Under the pieces are notes generated by a model. The model saw only the letters and a program-made list of their open reading frames with translations, was not told the DNA's origin and searched no databases. Shown here one piece after another: positions 6,049-6,954 of a stretch of DNA of 6,954 nucleotides. The DNA is from a bacterium UBA3734 (lineage in GTDB: Bacteria > Bacteroidota > Bacteroidia > Bacteroidales > Bacteroidaceae): positions 377 to 7,330 of the forward strand of contig DFHC01000075.1 of NCBI GenBank assembly GCA_002372575.1. The letters are read 5' to 3'. Position numbers and translations under genes: made by a program. Positions within the stretch are counted from its first letter, which is position 1. The number at the start of each line of letters is the position of its first letter.

Positions 6049-6954
6049 TCAGGCAACCCCTCGCCCGTGGCAGTTTTTGAACTTCTTACCCGAGCCGCAG
6101 GGGCAGGGGTCGTTGCGTCCGGGGAGCTTGTCCTTGATGACGGGCGTGCGATTGATTTGCTGCGCTCCGCCGCGCGTGTCGGTGTGGGCAGCGGCTTCTT
6201 GGTTCGGGTCCACGAGTTCGTTGCCGCGCTGCTCGTTGTAGCGTTGCGAGCGCTGTTCGGGTGCGGCCTCGCGCACTTGCTGTTGCTCCATTTCGGGAAT
6301 CTGGCCGCGCGTCAGGATGGTGGCGATGCGGTTGTTCATGTCGTTCACCATGTCGTCGAAGAGTTTCGCGCTCTCGAGTTTGAAGATGAGGAGCGGGTCT
6401 TTCTGCTCGTAGCTGGCGTTTTGTACCGAGTGGCGCAGTTCGTCGAGCTGTCGGAGGTTTTCCTTCCAGCAGTCGTCGATGATGTGGAGCATGATGGTTT
6501 TCTCGAACTGTTTCACGACCGATTTTGCCTCGCTGTCGTAAGCCTCTTTCAGGTCGCAGGGAATGTTATAGACGCGCTTGCCGTCGCTGACGGGCACGAG
6601 GATGCGCTCGTACATCTGGCCTTGGTTTTCATAGACGTTCTTGATGACGGGCCAGGCCACGCTCTGCAGGCGGTCGGTCTTGCGCGTGAACTCGTGCATG
6701 GCGGCTTGGAAGGCCTGTTCGTAGAGCTGTTCGCGCGGGGTATTGATGAATTCTTCATTCGTAAAGGGGCATTCCATCGAGAGAATCTTCAGGAACTGCT
6801 CGCGACAGCCCGCATAGTCGTTGTTGTCGATGATGTTGATGGTGCGGTCCCAGATGATGTTGGCGATGTCCATTCCGATTCGCTCGCCCATCAGTGCGTG
6901 GCGACGCTTCTCATAGACGACCGTACGCTGTTTGTTCATCACGTCGTCGTACTC
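6049..6954 (-). CDS. secA: Preprotein translocase ATPase SecA, C-terminal part only
   Basis: SecA is the cytoplasmic motor that pushes unfolded proteins through the SecYEG channel. The gene runs off the right edge; the 301 C-terminal residues are present, counted here from the Glu codon at 6954. The fragment opens with [10 protein letters not shown], the conserved SecA segment at the start of the helical wing and scaffold region, and continues through [11 protein letters not shown]. The two-helix-finger and scaffold segment appears at about 159-190 ([18 protein letters not shown], then EQKDPLL). A hydrophilic Gln/Glu/Arg-rich linker (about 215-270) leads to the zinc-binding tail [18 protein letters not shown] (279-296), with ligands C284, C286, C295 and H296. 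This tail normally binds SecB and lipids, and its intact form suggests a functional copy. The motor domains and start are outside the window. The frame is continuous to the edge, so an internal GTG (6942) or ATG is not the true start. Confidence 0.96.
   Translation of the reverse strand, partial: EYDDVMNKQRTVVYEKRRHALMGERIGMDIANIIWDRTINIIDNNDYAGCREQFLKILSMECPFTNEEFINTPREQLYEQAFQAAMHEFTRKTDRLQSVAWPVIKNVYENQGQMYERILVPVSDGKRVYNIPCDLKEAYDSEAKSVVKQFEKTIMLHIIDDCWKENLRQLDELRHSVQNASYEQKDPLLIFKLESAKLFDDMVNDMNNRIATILTRGQIPEMEQQQVREAAPEQRSQRYNEQRGNELVDPNQEAAAHTDTRGGAQQINRTPVIKDKLPGRNDPCPCGSGKKFKNCHGRGVA

Noticed and set aside
6942..6942. GTG at the right edge as the start of a short separate protein
   Set aside because: The frame continues to the window edge (EYDDV), matching internal SecA sequence, so this is the C-terminal part of a longer gene.

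Overview
The window looks like chromosomal DNA from a member of the Bacteroidota, most likely order Bacteroidales and plausibly a Prevotella relative. Three things point there. The bat (aerotolerance) gene content and the DUF3078-type outer-membrane protein are typical of this phylum. The one clear promoter has the Bacteroidetes form (TTTG, 19 bases, TAnnTTTG). Start codons are preceded by AT-rich leaders rather than Shine-Dalgarno sequences. The genus assignment is inference.

Plus strand, left to right. The window opens inside a large gene that joins two Bat proteins in one reading frame: BatD (periplasmic beta-rich domains, one membrane segment, cytoplasmic helical domain), then BatE (signal-peptide-like helix, TPR repeats, two membrane segments, SH3-like tail). 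It is probably the end of a bat operon whose other genes lie to the left. A 76-bp gap then holds a clear promoter for a secreted outer-membrane beta-barrel protein of the DUF3078 type. Nine bases after its stop comes a ComEC/Rec2-family membrane protein that has the DUF4131-like and Competence regions but no C-terminal metallo-beta-lactamase domain. The last two are probably co-transcribed.

Minus strand, right to left. The window ends inside secA; its C-terminal 301 residues, including the zinc-binding tail, are present. Forty-five bases downstream is a gene for a single ABC ATPase, apparently transcribed with secA and convergent with comEC. No permease partner is in the window.

The gap between secA and the ABC gene is almost entirely a six-unit, 7-bp tandem repeat (consensus TCAACTC). 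A shorter piece of the same heptad, in the same orientation, overlaps the other end of the ABC gene, so the gene is bracketed by it. I see no phage, CRISPR, insertion sequence or RNA gene. Most of the window is ordinary core and envelope content. The points worth a second look are the BatD-BatE fusion, the heptad repeats and the short ComEC. No stretch over 300 bases lacks a gene.
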